Counted from the stretch's first letter, positions 53,761-62,250 are shown. The stretch: DNA of 64,000 nt from Chitinophagaceae bacterium (GCA_947476485.1 CANJQU010000008.1:1-64000); one strand, 5' to 3'. The notes: generated from the letters alone by a model not told the origin. Numbers and translations are program-made.

Positions 53761-55440
53761 ATGGAATCTGGTATTTTTTCAAAAAATAATTTAAAAAAGG
53801 ACTTCCTCGCAGGTCTTATTGTATTTCTTATTGCCCTGCCATTGTGCCTGGGTATAGCACAGGCTTGTCATGTGCCGCTTTTTGCTGGTGTAGTAGCGGG
53901 TATTGTTGGCGGCATTGTTATAGGGGCGCTTAGTGCATCCCATCTCAGCGTTTCGGGTCCGGCTGCCGGCCTTACAGCCATAGTGTTGGTGGCCGTAACA
54001 GAGCTGCCTGCTTTCGAAGTGTTTTTGTGCGCAGTTATTATTGCCGGGGTCATCCAGGTCATTATTGGTTACCTCAGGGCCGGCGCTATAGCCAATTATA
54101 TACCATCAAGTGTACTTGAGGGCATGCTGGCGGGTATTGGCCTTACCATCATCATCAAGCAGTTGCCGGATGCAGTGGGCTTTGCTAAGAACAAAGCTGC
54201 CGTAATGGTAGATGCTGATGATGGCTTTCTTATGAATACTATTACCACTGCCACACACAATATTCAGACGGGTGCAGTGGTTATTTCACTTGTTGGCCTC
54301 GTTTTGCTCGTCATTTGGCAGACCAAGGCTTTTAAAAAAGTACAGCTTATACCAGCTGGTTTGGTGGTGGTGCTGGTCGGAACCCTGCTCAATGCCATTT
54401 TCGCCGGATCTGCCCCTCAAATGGCCTTAGACAGTTCGCACCTGGTGATGTTGCCTATTCCCGCATCTTTCGGCGATTTCTTCAGGCAGTTTTCATTCCC
54501 TGACTTCAAAGGCTTTGCTTCACTGAAGGTTTGGGAAACAGGCATCGTCATTGCTGTCGTTGCCTCTATAGAAACCCTCCTCTGCATTGAGGCTACCGAT
54601 AAGCTGGACCCGATGAAAAGGTACACACCTGCCGACCGTGAGCTGAAAGCACAGGGTATCGGCAACATCATAAGCGGCTTTCTTGGCGGCTTGCCCATCA
54701 CCTCAGTTATCGTGCGTTCTTCTGCCAACGTTAATGCTGGCGCTAAGACAAAGCGCTCTGCTATTATTCATGGTGTGCTGCTGCTGCTCTGTGCGGCGTC
54801 AATACCAGCTTTGCTCAACCTGATACCAAAGGCAGCGCTTGCTGCAATACTTATATTTACCGGCTACAAACTCTGCAAACCAACGGTGTTCAAGCACATG
54901 TGGAAGGGTGGCTGGACTCAATTTGTCCCGTTTGTCGCCACGCTCGTAGGCGTTGTGTCGCTCGACCTGCTTAAAGGGGTGGGAATTGGCCTGCTGCTGA
55001 GTATTTTCTACATCCTTCGACAGAACATCCGCATCCCTTACTACTACCAGCGCAGCACTTTCAGCGAAGGGGACCTCATTAAGCTCAAATTGGCCCAGGA
55101 AGTTTCTTTCCTGAACAAAGCCAGTATCAAGGAAACACTCGAGAAGCTGCCACAAAACAGCAAAGTGATCATTGATGCCAGCCAAACGCAGTATATTGAC
55201 TTTGATATACTTGACATCATCAAGGAGTTTTATCACACACAAGCGAAAGAAAAACACATAGATTTATCGCTGGTGGGCTTTAAAAATGTGTATAAACTGC
55301 CGGCAACCATACCGGAGCGCGACATATTATCCGGTTTCCTCAACAAAAATGAAGTGCCTGTCCGTTCTTCGGGGGACCACAGAAAACTCCTTGCCCAATT
55401 AAAAAAACATCTAGGTAATAAAAATAAATCATCAGTATAA
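53761..55440 (+). CDS. SulP-family anion transporter with STAS domain, copy B
   Basis: A 559-residue SulP paralogue of copy A with the same core (LPLCLGIAQACHVPLFAGV, LSASHLSVSGPAAGL) and a STAS domain (VIIDASQTQYIDFDILDII). Differences cluster in the C-terminal 40 residues, where copy B has an extra DILSGFLNKNE stretch. Its stop codon overlaps the carbonic anhydrase start (TAATG), so the two are translationally coupled; this supports bicarbonate as cargo, since carbonic anhydrase would convert the imported ion to CO2 or back. Confidence 0.9.
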   Translation: MESGIFSKNNLKKDFLAGLIVFLIALPLCLGIAQACHVPLFAGVVAGIVGGIVIGALSASHLSVSGPAAGLTAIVLVAVTELPAFEVFLCAVIIAGVIQVIIGYLRAGAIANYIPSSVLEGMLAGIGLTIIIKQLPDAVGFAKNKAAVMVDADDGFLMNTITTATHNIQTGAVVISLVGLVLLVIWQTKAFKKVQLIPAGLVVVLVGTLLNAIFAGSAPQMALDSSHLVMLPIPASFGDFFRQFSFPDFKGFASLKVWETGIVIAVVASIETLLCIEATDKLDPMKRYTPADRELKAQGIGNIISGFLGGLPITSVIVRSSANVNAGAKTKRSAIIHGVLLLLCAASIPALLNLIPKAALAAILIFTGYKLCKPTVFKHMWKGGWTQFVPFVATLVGVVSLDLLKGVGIGLLLSIFYILRQNIRIPYYYQRSTFSEGDLIKLKLAQEVSFLNKASIKETLEKLPQNSKVIIDASQTQYIDFDILDIIKEFYHTQAKEKHIDLSLVGFKNVYKLPATIPERDILSGFLNKNEVPVRSSGDHRKLLAQLKKHLGNKNKSSV

Positions 55441-56069
55441 TGATAGACTATTCAGTAAAACCAAAAGCCGTAACGCCGGATGACGCGCTGCTCAGGCTTA
55501 AAGAAGGCAATTTCCGATTCATTAATAACATGCTGCAGCACAAAGATCTGCTTACCAGCGTAGACCAGACAAAGGACGGCCAAACCCCCTATGCAGCTAT
55601 ATTCAGTTGTATGGACTCCCGCACCTCTGCAGAGTTGGTCTTCGATCAGGGCGTTGGCGATATATTCAGCATACGTATTGCCGGTAATGTAATTACAGAT
55701 GGCGTGCTCGGCAGCCTGGAGTATGCCACCGCCGTTGCCGGCGCAAGTCTAATACTGGTAATGGGTCATACCAACTGCGGGGCTATAAAGGGTGCTTGCG
55801 ATCACGTGAAAGCCGGCCATCTCTCATCATTACTTGAGCGCATTGATCCGGCACTGGAGCGCGCAACGGCCCTCTTCCCCGATAAAGCCACAAGCGCAAA
55901 CAGTGATTTTGTAGCTGCTGTTACGAAGTTCAATATCGAACATGCTATGTCAGAAATATTGAACCGAAGCGACATGATACGGGATTTGATTGACAAGAAG
56001 AAAGTGGCAATAGCCCCTGCGGTTTACGATGTAGCCACCGGAAAAGTGAACTTTAATTCCTTCGATTAA
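55440..56069 (+). CDS. Beta-class carbonic anhydrase
   Basis: A 209-residue enzyme interconverting CO2 and bicarbonate. Zinc ligands are C57, H110 and C113, with the catalytic dyad D59-R61 in FSCMDSR, and HTNCGAIKGA. The GDIFSIRIAGN segment is standard for the class. The family lacks a signal peptide here, so it acts in the cytoplasm. Being cytoplasmic raises the question of how it coexists with DabA accumulation: a free cytoplasmic carbonic anhydrase can waste bicarbonate by leaking CO2, so it may serve supply of CO2-using enzymes or be regulated. Confidence 0.93.
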   Translation: MIDYSVKPKAVTPDDALLRLKEGNFRFINNMLQHKDLLTSVDQTKDGQTPYAAIFSCMDSRTSAELVFDQGVGDIFSIRIAGNVITDGVLGSLEYATAVAGASLILVMGHTNCGAIKGACDHVKAGHLSSLLERIDPALERATALFPDKATSANSDFVAAVTKFNIEHAMSEILNRSDMIRDLIDKKKVAIAPAVYDVATGKVNFNSFD

Positions 56070-56092
56070 GAAGTAACGTTACTAACAAAGCC

Positions 56093-56123
56093 ATAGGCTG
56101 TCCGTTTCGGGCAGCCTATTTTA
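56093..56123 (+). terminator. Rho-independent terminator of the carbon island
   Basis: ATAGGCTGTCC (56093-56103) pairs with GGGCAGCCTAT (56109-56119) with one G-U pair, loop GTTTC, then a T run. Confidence 0.85.
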
Positions 56124-56570
56124 ATATATCCCGGGCATAAACCGTCTCAGTTGACGAACTCTTTTCATCCGCACTCCAGCTACATATCCTAAGTCATCGA
56201 TGTAAACGCTCCTTTAACGGAGATTTATTAATGATATATTTAAGTCGCTTTTCACCAAAAAATTAGAAAGGCAAAACAATGACCTATATCATTTGGTAAC
56301 ATTAAATTAATACTGGGGTAATATTGGCGTAACACGATGGTAGTTTCTTTGCATCTAATTAGGCGCACGCGTTGGCAACATTTACTAAAGTGGGTATATA
56401 CTGCTCATTACTCTTTTCTTTAGCTGGGTTAGCCACGGCTCGATCCATTTTTTCCGTGGCAGATTTTAAACCCGGTGCACAGATGCAGTTAGTCGCTTGA
56501 CATGCTGCTACGGTTACGGCAAATGATTATTATTTCTAAAGATAGCTTAACTATATAAAAACAAAAGTCA
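56124..56570 (+). other. pst operon leader and control region
   Basis: Contains the tandem 11-nt units, a likely -7 element (TTTCTTTG, 56344-56351) and about 210 bases of leader, including a GCCACGG/CCGTGGC hairpin (56432-56460). No other gene is seen. Confidence 0.5.
56295..56338 (+). promoter_or_regulatory. Candidate PHO box of four 11-nt units
   Basis: Units: GGTAACATTAA, ATTAATACTGG, GGTAATATTGG, CGTAACACGAT, each 11 nt and contiguous. Three carry GTAAYA at the same offset. The array ends five bases before the -7-like element and replaces the -33 element, as PHO boxes do for PhoB. It precedes pstS. Confidence 0.5.
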
Positions 56571-57671
56571 ATGAAAATTTTAAAGTGTATAGCGTTTTCG
56601 GCCCTTGCCATCAGTGGAAGCATGTTCATGGCAAGCTGCGGCGGTTCAGGTAACGGGTCAAACGGCGACAACGTTTCAAACGCTGCTTCTGGCGATAACA
56701 ATAACATCCTGGGTGCAGGCAGCACATTCGATAACCCGCTCTTCTCGAAAATGTTCTCTGAGTACAATAAGATCAACGGCCTGAAGGTAAACTATCAGTC
56801 CATCGGTTCTGGCGGCGGCATCCAGCAGCTTACTGCAAAGACCGTTGATTTCGGCGCATCTGATGCCCCGCTCAATGGCAAACAGGACTCAGCTCTTTCT
56901 GGCCCGGCTATACATATCCCGGTTACCGCTGGCGCGGTTGTTGTGACCTACAATTTACCCGGCATAAAGGACACACTTTTGATGACACCCGACGTTTTAG
57001 CAAAGATTTTCCTTGGCAAGATCACCAAATGGAACGACCCTGCAATACAGGCGATCAACCAGGGCGTGAAGTTGCCGGCTACTGGTATTGTTGTATCTCA
57101 TCGCTCAGATGGTAGCGGTACCACTAACATCTTCACCACCTACCTTACTAAGGTAAATAAGGATTGGGAAGCTGGTCCGGGCAAAGGTTCCTCTGTTAAC
57201 TGGCCGGTTGGTCTGGGTGGAAAGGGTAACGAAGGTGTTGCCGGTTCCGTTAAACAAACTCCAGGCGGCATTGGTTACGTGGAATTGGCTTACGCTATAC
57301 AGAATGCAATGTCATTCGCTAAAATGCAGAACAAGGCAGGCAAATTCATCACGCCGAACATCGCCAGCGTTACTGCTGCTGCAAACATTGAAATACCTGC
57401 TGACGCAAAGGTATCCCTTACCAATACCGAAGCCGCCGACGGTTATCCGATCTCCGGCCTGTCATGGGTTATTATCTACAAAGAGCAGAAGTATGGAGAT
57501 CGCAATTCCGATAAGGTTACTAAAATGGTGAAACTGCTCCAGTGGATGGTGCATGAAGGCCAGCAATACAGCGCACCACTCAACTATGCTCCTCTTTCAG
57601 AAAAAGCAGTTAGCATAGCTGATGCCCAGTTGAAGTCGATCACCTTCGATGGCAAACCGGTATTGCAGTAA
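56571..57671 (+). CDS. pstS: Phosphate-binding lipoprotein PstS
   Basis: A 366-residue periplasmic receptor for phosphate import, membrane-anchored by the lipobox FMASC (Cys23). The binding pocket motifs are GAGSTFDNPLFSKMF, QSIGSGGGIQQL, DFGASDAPLN and SHRSDGSGTTNIFTTYL. It is the first gene of the pst operon, 19 nt before pstC. Expression should rise in low phosphate if the upstream box is a real PHO box. Confidence 0.95.
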   Translation: MKILKCIAFSALAISGSMFMASCGGSGNGSNGDNVSNAASGDNNNILGAGSTFDNPLFSKMFSEYNKINGLKVNYQSIGSGGGIQQLTAKTVDFGASDAPLNGKQDSALSGPAIHIPVTAGAVVVTYNLPGIKDTLLMTPDVLAKIFLGKITKWNDPAIQAINQGVKLPATGIVVSHRSDGSGTTNIFTTYLTKVNKDWEAGPGKGSSVNWPVGLGGKGNEGVAGSVKQTPGGIGYVELAYAIQNAMSFAKMQNKAGKFITPNIASVTAAANIEIPADAKVSLTNTEAADGYPISGLSWVIIYKEQKYGDRNSDKVTKMVKLLQWMVHEGQQYSAPLNYAPLSEKAVSIADAQLKSITFDGKPVLQ

Positions 57672-57689
57672 GATAGCAATTGCTTAATA

Positions 57690-58679
57690 ATGGAAGCGCA
57701 GAAAGATACTAATTTAGCTACCCGTCCGGAAGAGACATCCGGGCGGGTAGTTTCTATAAAAAAGCAGGGTACAGTGAGTAATACGAAACGGATAGATCGT
57801 TCATTTCGCCAGATCCGCGCCGAAAATGTTTTCAGGCGCACCCTGGTTATAGTGGCATTGTCTATGGTTGTATTGGTGCTCGGTATAATGCTCACGCTTA
57901 TCTGGCAGTCTACCTTATCTATCAGGTCCTCGGGAGTGGGTTATCTTTGGGGAAAGGTTTGGGATCCCGTTCGCGATATTTATGGCGCCTACCCCTATAT
58001 TCTCGGCACACTGCTTACTTCATTTCTCGCCCTTGTCATATCCATACCATTTTCATTTGCAGTTGGTGTCTTCCTTGGCGAGTACTACCCCAAAGGCTGG
58101 ATGTCAGACCTTCTGAAAAATACGGTTGAGCTTATTGCAGCAGTTCCTTCCGTCATCTACGGTTTCTGGGCGCTGGCAGTGCTGGTACCCATAGTCCGGG
58201 ATTTCGAAACAAAGATCGGTGTGGAACCAGTTGGTCTCGGCATCTTCTCCTCCTCGCTTATACTTGCGGTTATGGTTATTCCATATGCTGCATCACTGGG
58301 CCGGTCTATGATACAGATGGTGCCGGCCAACCTGAAAGAAGCCGCATACTCACTCGGCGCCACACGCTGGGAAGTGATCCGCTTCGTTATTTTTCCTTAC
58401 ACCAGGTCCGGTTTGTTCGCAGGTATACTTTTGTCACTGGGTCGCGCACTTGGCGAAACAATGGCTGTGACAATGGTCATCGGTAACACCAGCCTTATAC
58501 CCAAAAACATCTTTTCACCCGGCAATACCATGGCCAGCGTGATAGCCAATGAATTCACCGAAGCCGATCATCCTGTATATCTCTCGGCGCTTATAGAACT
58601 GGGCCTTGTATTATTCCTGGTTACCGTAGTCATTAATATGATCGGCAAAAAAATGATCAGCAGGTTCACAAACGACTAA
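57690..58679 (+). CDS. pstC: Phosphate ABC transporter permease PstC
   Basis: A 329-residue permease with six membrane segments and the ABC-permease EAA-type loop near EAAYSLGATRWEV, plus GRALGETMAVTMV. It forms a heterodimer with PstA in the inner membrane. The N-terminal 40 residues are an extra polar stretch (basic, TRPEETSGRVVSIKK) beyond the typical family length, of unknown use. Confidence 0.95.
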   Translation: MEAQKDTNLATRPEETSGRVVSIKKQGTVSNTKRIDRSFRQIRAENVFRRTLVIVALSMVVLVLGIMLTLIWQSTLSIRSSGVGYLWGKVWDPVRDIYGAYPYILGTLLTSFLALVISIPFSFAVGVFLGEYYPKGWMSDLLKNTVELIAAVPSVIYGFWALAVLVPIVRDFETKIGVEPVGLGIFSSSLILAVMVIPYAASLGRSMIQMVPANLKEAAYSLGATRWEVIRFVIFPYTRSGLFAGILLSLGRALGETMAVTMVIGNTSLIPKNIFSPGNTMASVIANEFTEADHPVYLSALIELGLVLFLVTVVINMIGKKMISRFTND

Positions 58680-58680
58680 T

Positions 58681-59526
58681 ATGACCAACCACGTAAAATA
58701 CCGGATAGGTAAGAGCGCAGCTTTCAAAGGGTTGACAATCGTTCTTGCATTCGCATGCGTGGTACCGCTTATTTTTATCCTGATTTATATCATCCAGGCA
58801 GGCATCACTAAGATCAACTGGCACTTTCTTACAAACCTTCCAAAACCGGTTGGCGAGACCGGTGGCGGCATCGCAAATGCGCTGGTCGGCAGTATGATCA
58901 TCATTTTGGTAGCCTCCGTTATAGCGATCCCCTTTGGAATATTATGCGGCATATATCTTAGCGAGAACCGCAAAAGCAGGCTCGCCTATTGGAGCCGGCT
59001 TTGTGTAGACATTCTGCAGGGCGTTCCCTCTATTGTTATCGGCATTGTGGCTTATTTCTGGCTCGTGAAGCCACTGGGCACTTTCTCTGCACTCTCCGGC
59101 AGTATTGCCTTAGCTATTATGATGCTGCCCATCATCATCCGTTCCACCGAAGAGACATTGAAACTCCTCCCCGACTCACTGCGCGAAGCCGGATTTGCGC
59201 TTGGTCTGCCGTTTCACAGGGTGGTGCTCAAGGTAATACTGCCTTGCGGTGTCAGTGGTATCCTTTCAGGTGTAATGCTTTCTGTCGCAAGGATAGCCGG
59301 CGAAACAGCGCCGCTTCTGTTTACAGCGTTCGGCAATCCTTATCTCTCCTGCAATATTTTAAAACCCATGCAGAGTTTACCGCTGCTTATATTTAACTAT
59401 GCTACCAGTCCTTATAATGACTGGCACGATCTTGCATGGGGTGCCTCCTGCATATTGCTTATCTGGGTGCTGGCATTGAACATTTTTACAAAAGTGATGA
59501 CAAGAAAATGGAAAGTACAATTGTAA
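58681..59526 (+). CDS. pstA: Phosphate ABC transporter permease PstA
   Basis: A 281-residue permease with six membrane segments. EAGFALGLPFHRV is the ABC-permease cytoplasmic loop, and RIAGETAPLLFTAFGN is the family signature at the next helix. It starts one base after the pstC stop and ends inside the pstB reading region, so expression is coupled. Confidence 0.95.
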   Translation: MTNHVKYRIGKSAAFKGLTIVLAFACVVPLIFILIYIIQAGITKINWHFLTNLPKPVGETGGGIANALVGSMIIILVASVIAIPFGILCGIYLSENRKSRLAYWSRLCVDILQGVPSIVIGIVAYFWLVKPLGTFSALSGSIALAIMMLPIIIRSTEETLKLLPDSLREAGFALGLPFHRVVLKVILPCGVSGILSGVMLSVARIAGETAPLLFTAFGNPYLSCNILKPMQSLPLLIFNYATSPYNDWHDLAWGASCILLIWVLALNIFTKVMTRKWKVQL

Positions 59527-60266
59527 AGTCTGTCGATTACAATGCTTATTTCGGGGAAAATCACGTCGTAAAAAATGTGAACATAGAGATACCCCGCAAT
59601 AATGTCATTGCTGTTATGGGGCCCTCCGGCTGTGGAAAAACTACTTTCCTGCGTGGCATCAACCGCATGCATGAGCTTATACCCGGCGCAACAGCCAGGG
59701 GTAAGATCATGCTCAACAATGAGGATGTAATGGAGATGCACCCCATCTTCGTGCGCCTCAAAATTGGTATGGTGTTCCAGCGCCCAAACCCATTCCCGAA
59801 CCTCAGCATTTATGACAATGTAATAGCAGGTTACAAGCTCAACGGTATCAAACTGCCAAAGGCAGATAAGGATAGGATCGTAGAGCATTCACTAACCCGC
59901 GTAGCCTTGTGGAAAGAAGTAAAGGACTCGCTGACCAAGAAGGGTTCTTTCCTCTCGGGTGGCCAGCAGCAACGCCTCTGTATTGCACGCGCAGTAGCTA
60001 TGGAGCCGGAGGTCCTCTTGTTCGATGAGCCTACTTCTGCCCTCGACCCTATATCTACGTCTACGGTCGAAGAGCTGTTCCACGAGCTGAAGAAAAATTA
60101 CACGCTCATCATCGTAACACACAATATGCAGCAGGCTGCCCGCGTTAGCGATAAAACGGCTTTCTTCTATATGGGCGAGTTGGTAGAGTACGATGTTACC
60201 AAGCAGATGTTCACAAACCCTAAGGATACGCGTACACAAAATTATATTACCGGCAGATTTAGCTGA
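59508..60266 (+). CDS. pstB: Phosphate ABC transporter ATPase PstB
   Basis: A 252-residue ATPase energising phosphate uptake. Walker A GPSGCGKTTFLRGINRM, Q-loop FQRPNPFPNLSIYDNV, signature LSGGQQQRLCIARA, Walker B VLLFDEPTSALDP and the His switch VTHNMQQAARVSD. I use ATG 59508, which overlaps the end of pstA by 19 bases; a longer frame from 59436 would add 24 unsupported residues. The next gene is phoU. Confidence 0.96.
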   Translation: MESTIVKSVDYNAYFGENHVVKNVNIEIPRNNVIAVMGPSGCGKTTFLRGINRMHELIPGATARGKIMLNNEDVMEMHPIFVRLKIGMVFQRPNPFPNLSIYDNVIAGYKLNGIKLPKADKDRIVEHSLTRVALWKEVKDSLTKKGSFLSGGQQQRLCIARAVAMEPEVLLFDEPTSALDPISTSTVEELFHELKKNYTLIIVTHNMQQAARVSDKTAFFYMGELVEYDVTKQMFTNPKDTRTQNYITGRFS

Positions 60267-60283
60267 TCCAAATTGATCAAAGT

Positions 60284-60949
60284 ATGACACAGTTAGAACA
60301 CGAGATACATGATATTAAAGCCGAGGTGCTGAGCATGTGGAACCTCGTAGAGTCCCAGGTGAAGAAAGCAAGGACCGCTATGTTCCATTTCGACCGGGAC
60401 CTTGCCCGCGAGATCGTGGTGAAGGAAAAGCGCGTGAATGCCTTTGAGTTGAAACTGGACCGCGATTGCGAAAATATCTTTGCACTTTATTGCCCGGTTG
60501 CTGTAGACCTCCGGTTTTTGCTTGCTGTACTTAAGATAAATAACAACCTTGAGCGCATCGGTGATATTGCCGAAGGAATTGCAAAGTATATTATTGAGTC
60601 GCATGGCGATTTCAACCATACGCTGTTCGAAGAAATAGAACTGGTAACAATGTTCGACGATGCTATAAGCATCCTCGCTGATACGCGCATAGCTTTTGAA
60701 AAGGAAGATACCATCCTTGCCCGCAGCATCTTCAAAAAAGACGAAGTGCTGGACAGGATAAATCTCGGTGCGATGCAAAAAACCGCAAATTGCATAAAGT
60801 CCGATATAAACCTGGTGAACGATGCGCTCTACGTCCTTTCTATTATCCGCAAGCTGGAACGTGTTGGAGACCAGTCAAAGAACATCGCCGAAGAGATAAT
60901 TTTCTACGTGGAGGCCAAGGTGCTCAAGCACAACGATGAAGCCAGTTAA
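60284..60949 (+). CDS. phoU: Phosphate signalling protein PhoU
   Basis: A 221-residue all-helical protein with two three-helix PhoU repeats: the first around RDLAREIVVKEKRVNAFELKLD and RFLLAVLKINNNLERIGDIAEGIAKY, the second around ARSIFKKDEVLDRINLG and IIRKLERVGDQSKNIAEEI, with the ExxxD metal-binding patterns ERIGD and ERVGD. It couples PstB activity to the PhoR-type sensor kinase. A terminator follows at 61010. Confidence 0.93.
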   Translation: MTQLEHEIHDIKAEVLSMWNLVESQVKKARTAMFHFDRDLAREIVVKEKRVNAFELKLDRDCENIFALYCPVAVDLRFLLAVLKINNNLERIGDIAEGIAKYIIESHGDFNHTLFEEIELVTMFDDAISILADTRIAFEKEDTILARSIFKKDEVLDRINLGAMQKTANCIKSDINLVNDALYVLSIIRKLERVGDQSKNIAEEIIFYVEAKVLKHNDEAS

Positions 60950-61009
60950 TACCAGAAGTTTATTGCGCCGGCAAGCATTGAGTGTGTAATGTTGGTGCTT
61001 TATTTTCAG

Positions 61010-61037
61010 ACTCCGGTTATGCCGGAGTTTTTTATTT
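61010..61037 (+). terminator. Rho-independent terminator after phoU
   Basis: ACTCCGG (61010-61016) pairs with CCGGAGT (61022-61028), a 7-bp stem with a TTATG loop, then TTTTTTATTTT. Confidence 0.85.
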
Positions 61038-61136
61038 TGATCTGTTCCGGCGCACGGCACGGTTATACTACTAATTATAAGTACGGCGTAAAACAACCCC
61101 GAAGAGGTTAACTATTCAGGTATAAGGAAAAGTAAT

Positions 61137-61167
61137 TTTGATAAATGCATGTATGTACATACATTTG
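61137..61167 (+). promoter_or_regulatory. Textbook promoter with overlapping palindromic operator
   Basis: TTTG (61137-61140), exactly 19 nt, TACATTTG (61160-61167) match the consensus exactly. The perfect palindrome ATGTATGTACATACAT (61149-61164) overlaps the spacer and -7 element, a position that would let a MarR-like or other dimeric repressor block initiation of the YceI gene. Confidence 0.75.
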
Positions 61168-61195
61168 TACCGTAATAAACAAAAGACCAAAAAAG

Positions 61196-61831
61196 ATGAA
61201 AAACACAAGAATGATATTTATCGCCTGTATGTTGTTAGTAACCGCTGCAAGCGCACAGAAGAAGACACCACCAGTAAAAAGCATGAAGGCTGAAACAACT
61301 GCACCGGCAAAGTGGAGTGTAGATGCAGCACATACCTCTATAAAGTTTACTGTAAAGCACCTTTCGGTATCAGAGGTAGAGGGCAGGTTCAAAACCTTTG
61401 ATGGTACAGTCGAAACAGTTGGAGCAGATTTCGTTGACGCAAAGGTGAATTTCACAGTAGATGTAACCAGTATCAGCACAGATAACGATATGCGCGACAA
61501 GCACCTGAAAAGTGACGACTTCTTCAATGCAGAAAAATATCCGAAGATGAACTTTACCAGCGTATCGTTCAAAAAGACGACCACAGGCAACTATGTCCTC
61601 GAAGGAGACCTTACCATCCGCGATGTGACGAAGAGAATGAAGTTCGCAGTTACTTATGGCGGCATCATATTGGATCCGTATGGCAATACAAAAGCAGGTT
61701 TTAAAGCGATCGGTAACATAAGCCGCAAAGCATACAACCTGAAATGGAATACACTCACAGAAGCAGGCGGAGTAGTAGTAGGTGATAAAGTTACCATATT
61801 GCTGAACCTGGAATTCTCAAAACAAAAGTAA
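61196..61831 (+). CDS. YceI-family lipid-binding protein
   Basis: A 211-residue exported protein: signal peptide ending AASAQ at the chosen ATG (the frame opens 17 codons earlier), a polar linker, and the YceI lipocalin-like barrel: WSVDAAHTSIKFTVKHL, VEGRFKTFDGTV, DKHLKSDDFFNAEKYP and GDLTIRDVTKRM. Family members bind isoprenoid-like lipids in the periplasm, sometimes under stress. Transcription begins from a strong promoter with an embedded palindrome, so tight control is likely. Confidence 0.9.
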   Translation: MKNTRMIFIACMLLVTAASAQKKTPPVKSMKAETTAPAKWSVDAAHTSIKFTVKHLSVSEVEGRFKTFDGTVETVGADFVDAKVNFTVDVTSISTDNDMRDKHLKSDDFFNAEKYPKMNFTSVSFKKTTTGNYVLEGDLTIRDVTKRMKFAVTYGGIILDPYGNTKAGFKAIGNISRKAYNLKWNTLTEAGGVVVGDKVTILLNLEFSKQK

Positions 61832-61865
61832 TAGAATGGAAGAGGGCTAATAGAATGGAAACTAC

Positions 61866-61896
61866 GAGGGTCGCTTATGGCACCCTCTTTTTTTTT
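61866..61896 (+). terminator. Terminator-like hairpin after the YceI gene
   Basis: GAGGGT (61866-61871) and ACCCTC (61882-61887) form a 6-bp stem, followed by nine T. The loop is large (10 nt). Confidence 0.7.
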
Positions 61897-61956
61897 ACCA
61901 GATACCGCATTTCATCTGCGTGATACCTATCCTTCACTAAACTACCTTTGCAGATC

Positions 61957-62250
61957 ATGGAAATTATCAACAACAAGAGGAACTTTCACTTCGAAGCTAA
62001 ACTGCCCGATGGTGAAGTCGCCACACTCGAATACCGCTGGCTGCGCGGCAGCATGGTGCTCATGCATACGCTGGTCCCAATATCTGCGCGGGGCAAGGGA
62101 GTTGGTGCTGTGCTCGTAAAATATGTGCTGGACCATATCAGGCAGCATGGCCTTAAGATGATTATTTACTGCCCTTTCGTTACAAAATACCTGGAGAAAA
62201 ACCCGGAGTACAAAGACCTTATCGACACATCAGTAACAATGAAAAAATAG
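61957..62250 (+). CDS. Small GNAT-type N-acetyltransferase-like protein
   Basis: A 97-residue protein of the YjdJ-like short GNAT family: the acetyl-CoA loop VPISARGKGVGAVLVKYVLDHI has the R/Q-x-x-G-x-G/A pattern in ARGKGVGA, and IIYCPFVTKYLEKNPEYKDL is the typical C-terminal end. The ATG at 61957 is chosen; a TTG three codons earlier is less likely. The TACCTTTG at 61943-61950 suggests a very short leader. Substrate unknown. Confidence 0.8.
   Translation: MEIINNKRNFHFEAKLPDGEVATLEYRWLRGSMVLMHTLVPISARGKGVGAVLVKYVLDHIRQHGLKMIIYCPFVTKYLEKNPEYKDLIDTSVTMKK

Noticed and set aside
55800-55820. TCACGTGA core in the carbonic anhydrase gene as a fourth parS
   Set aside because: Outer bases do not fit TGTT...AACA, so it is likely chance.
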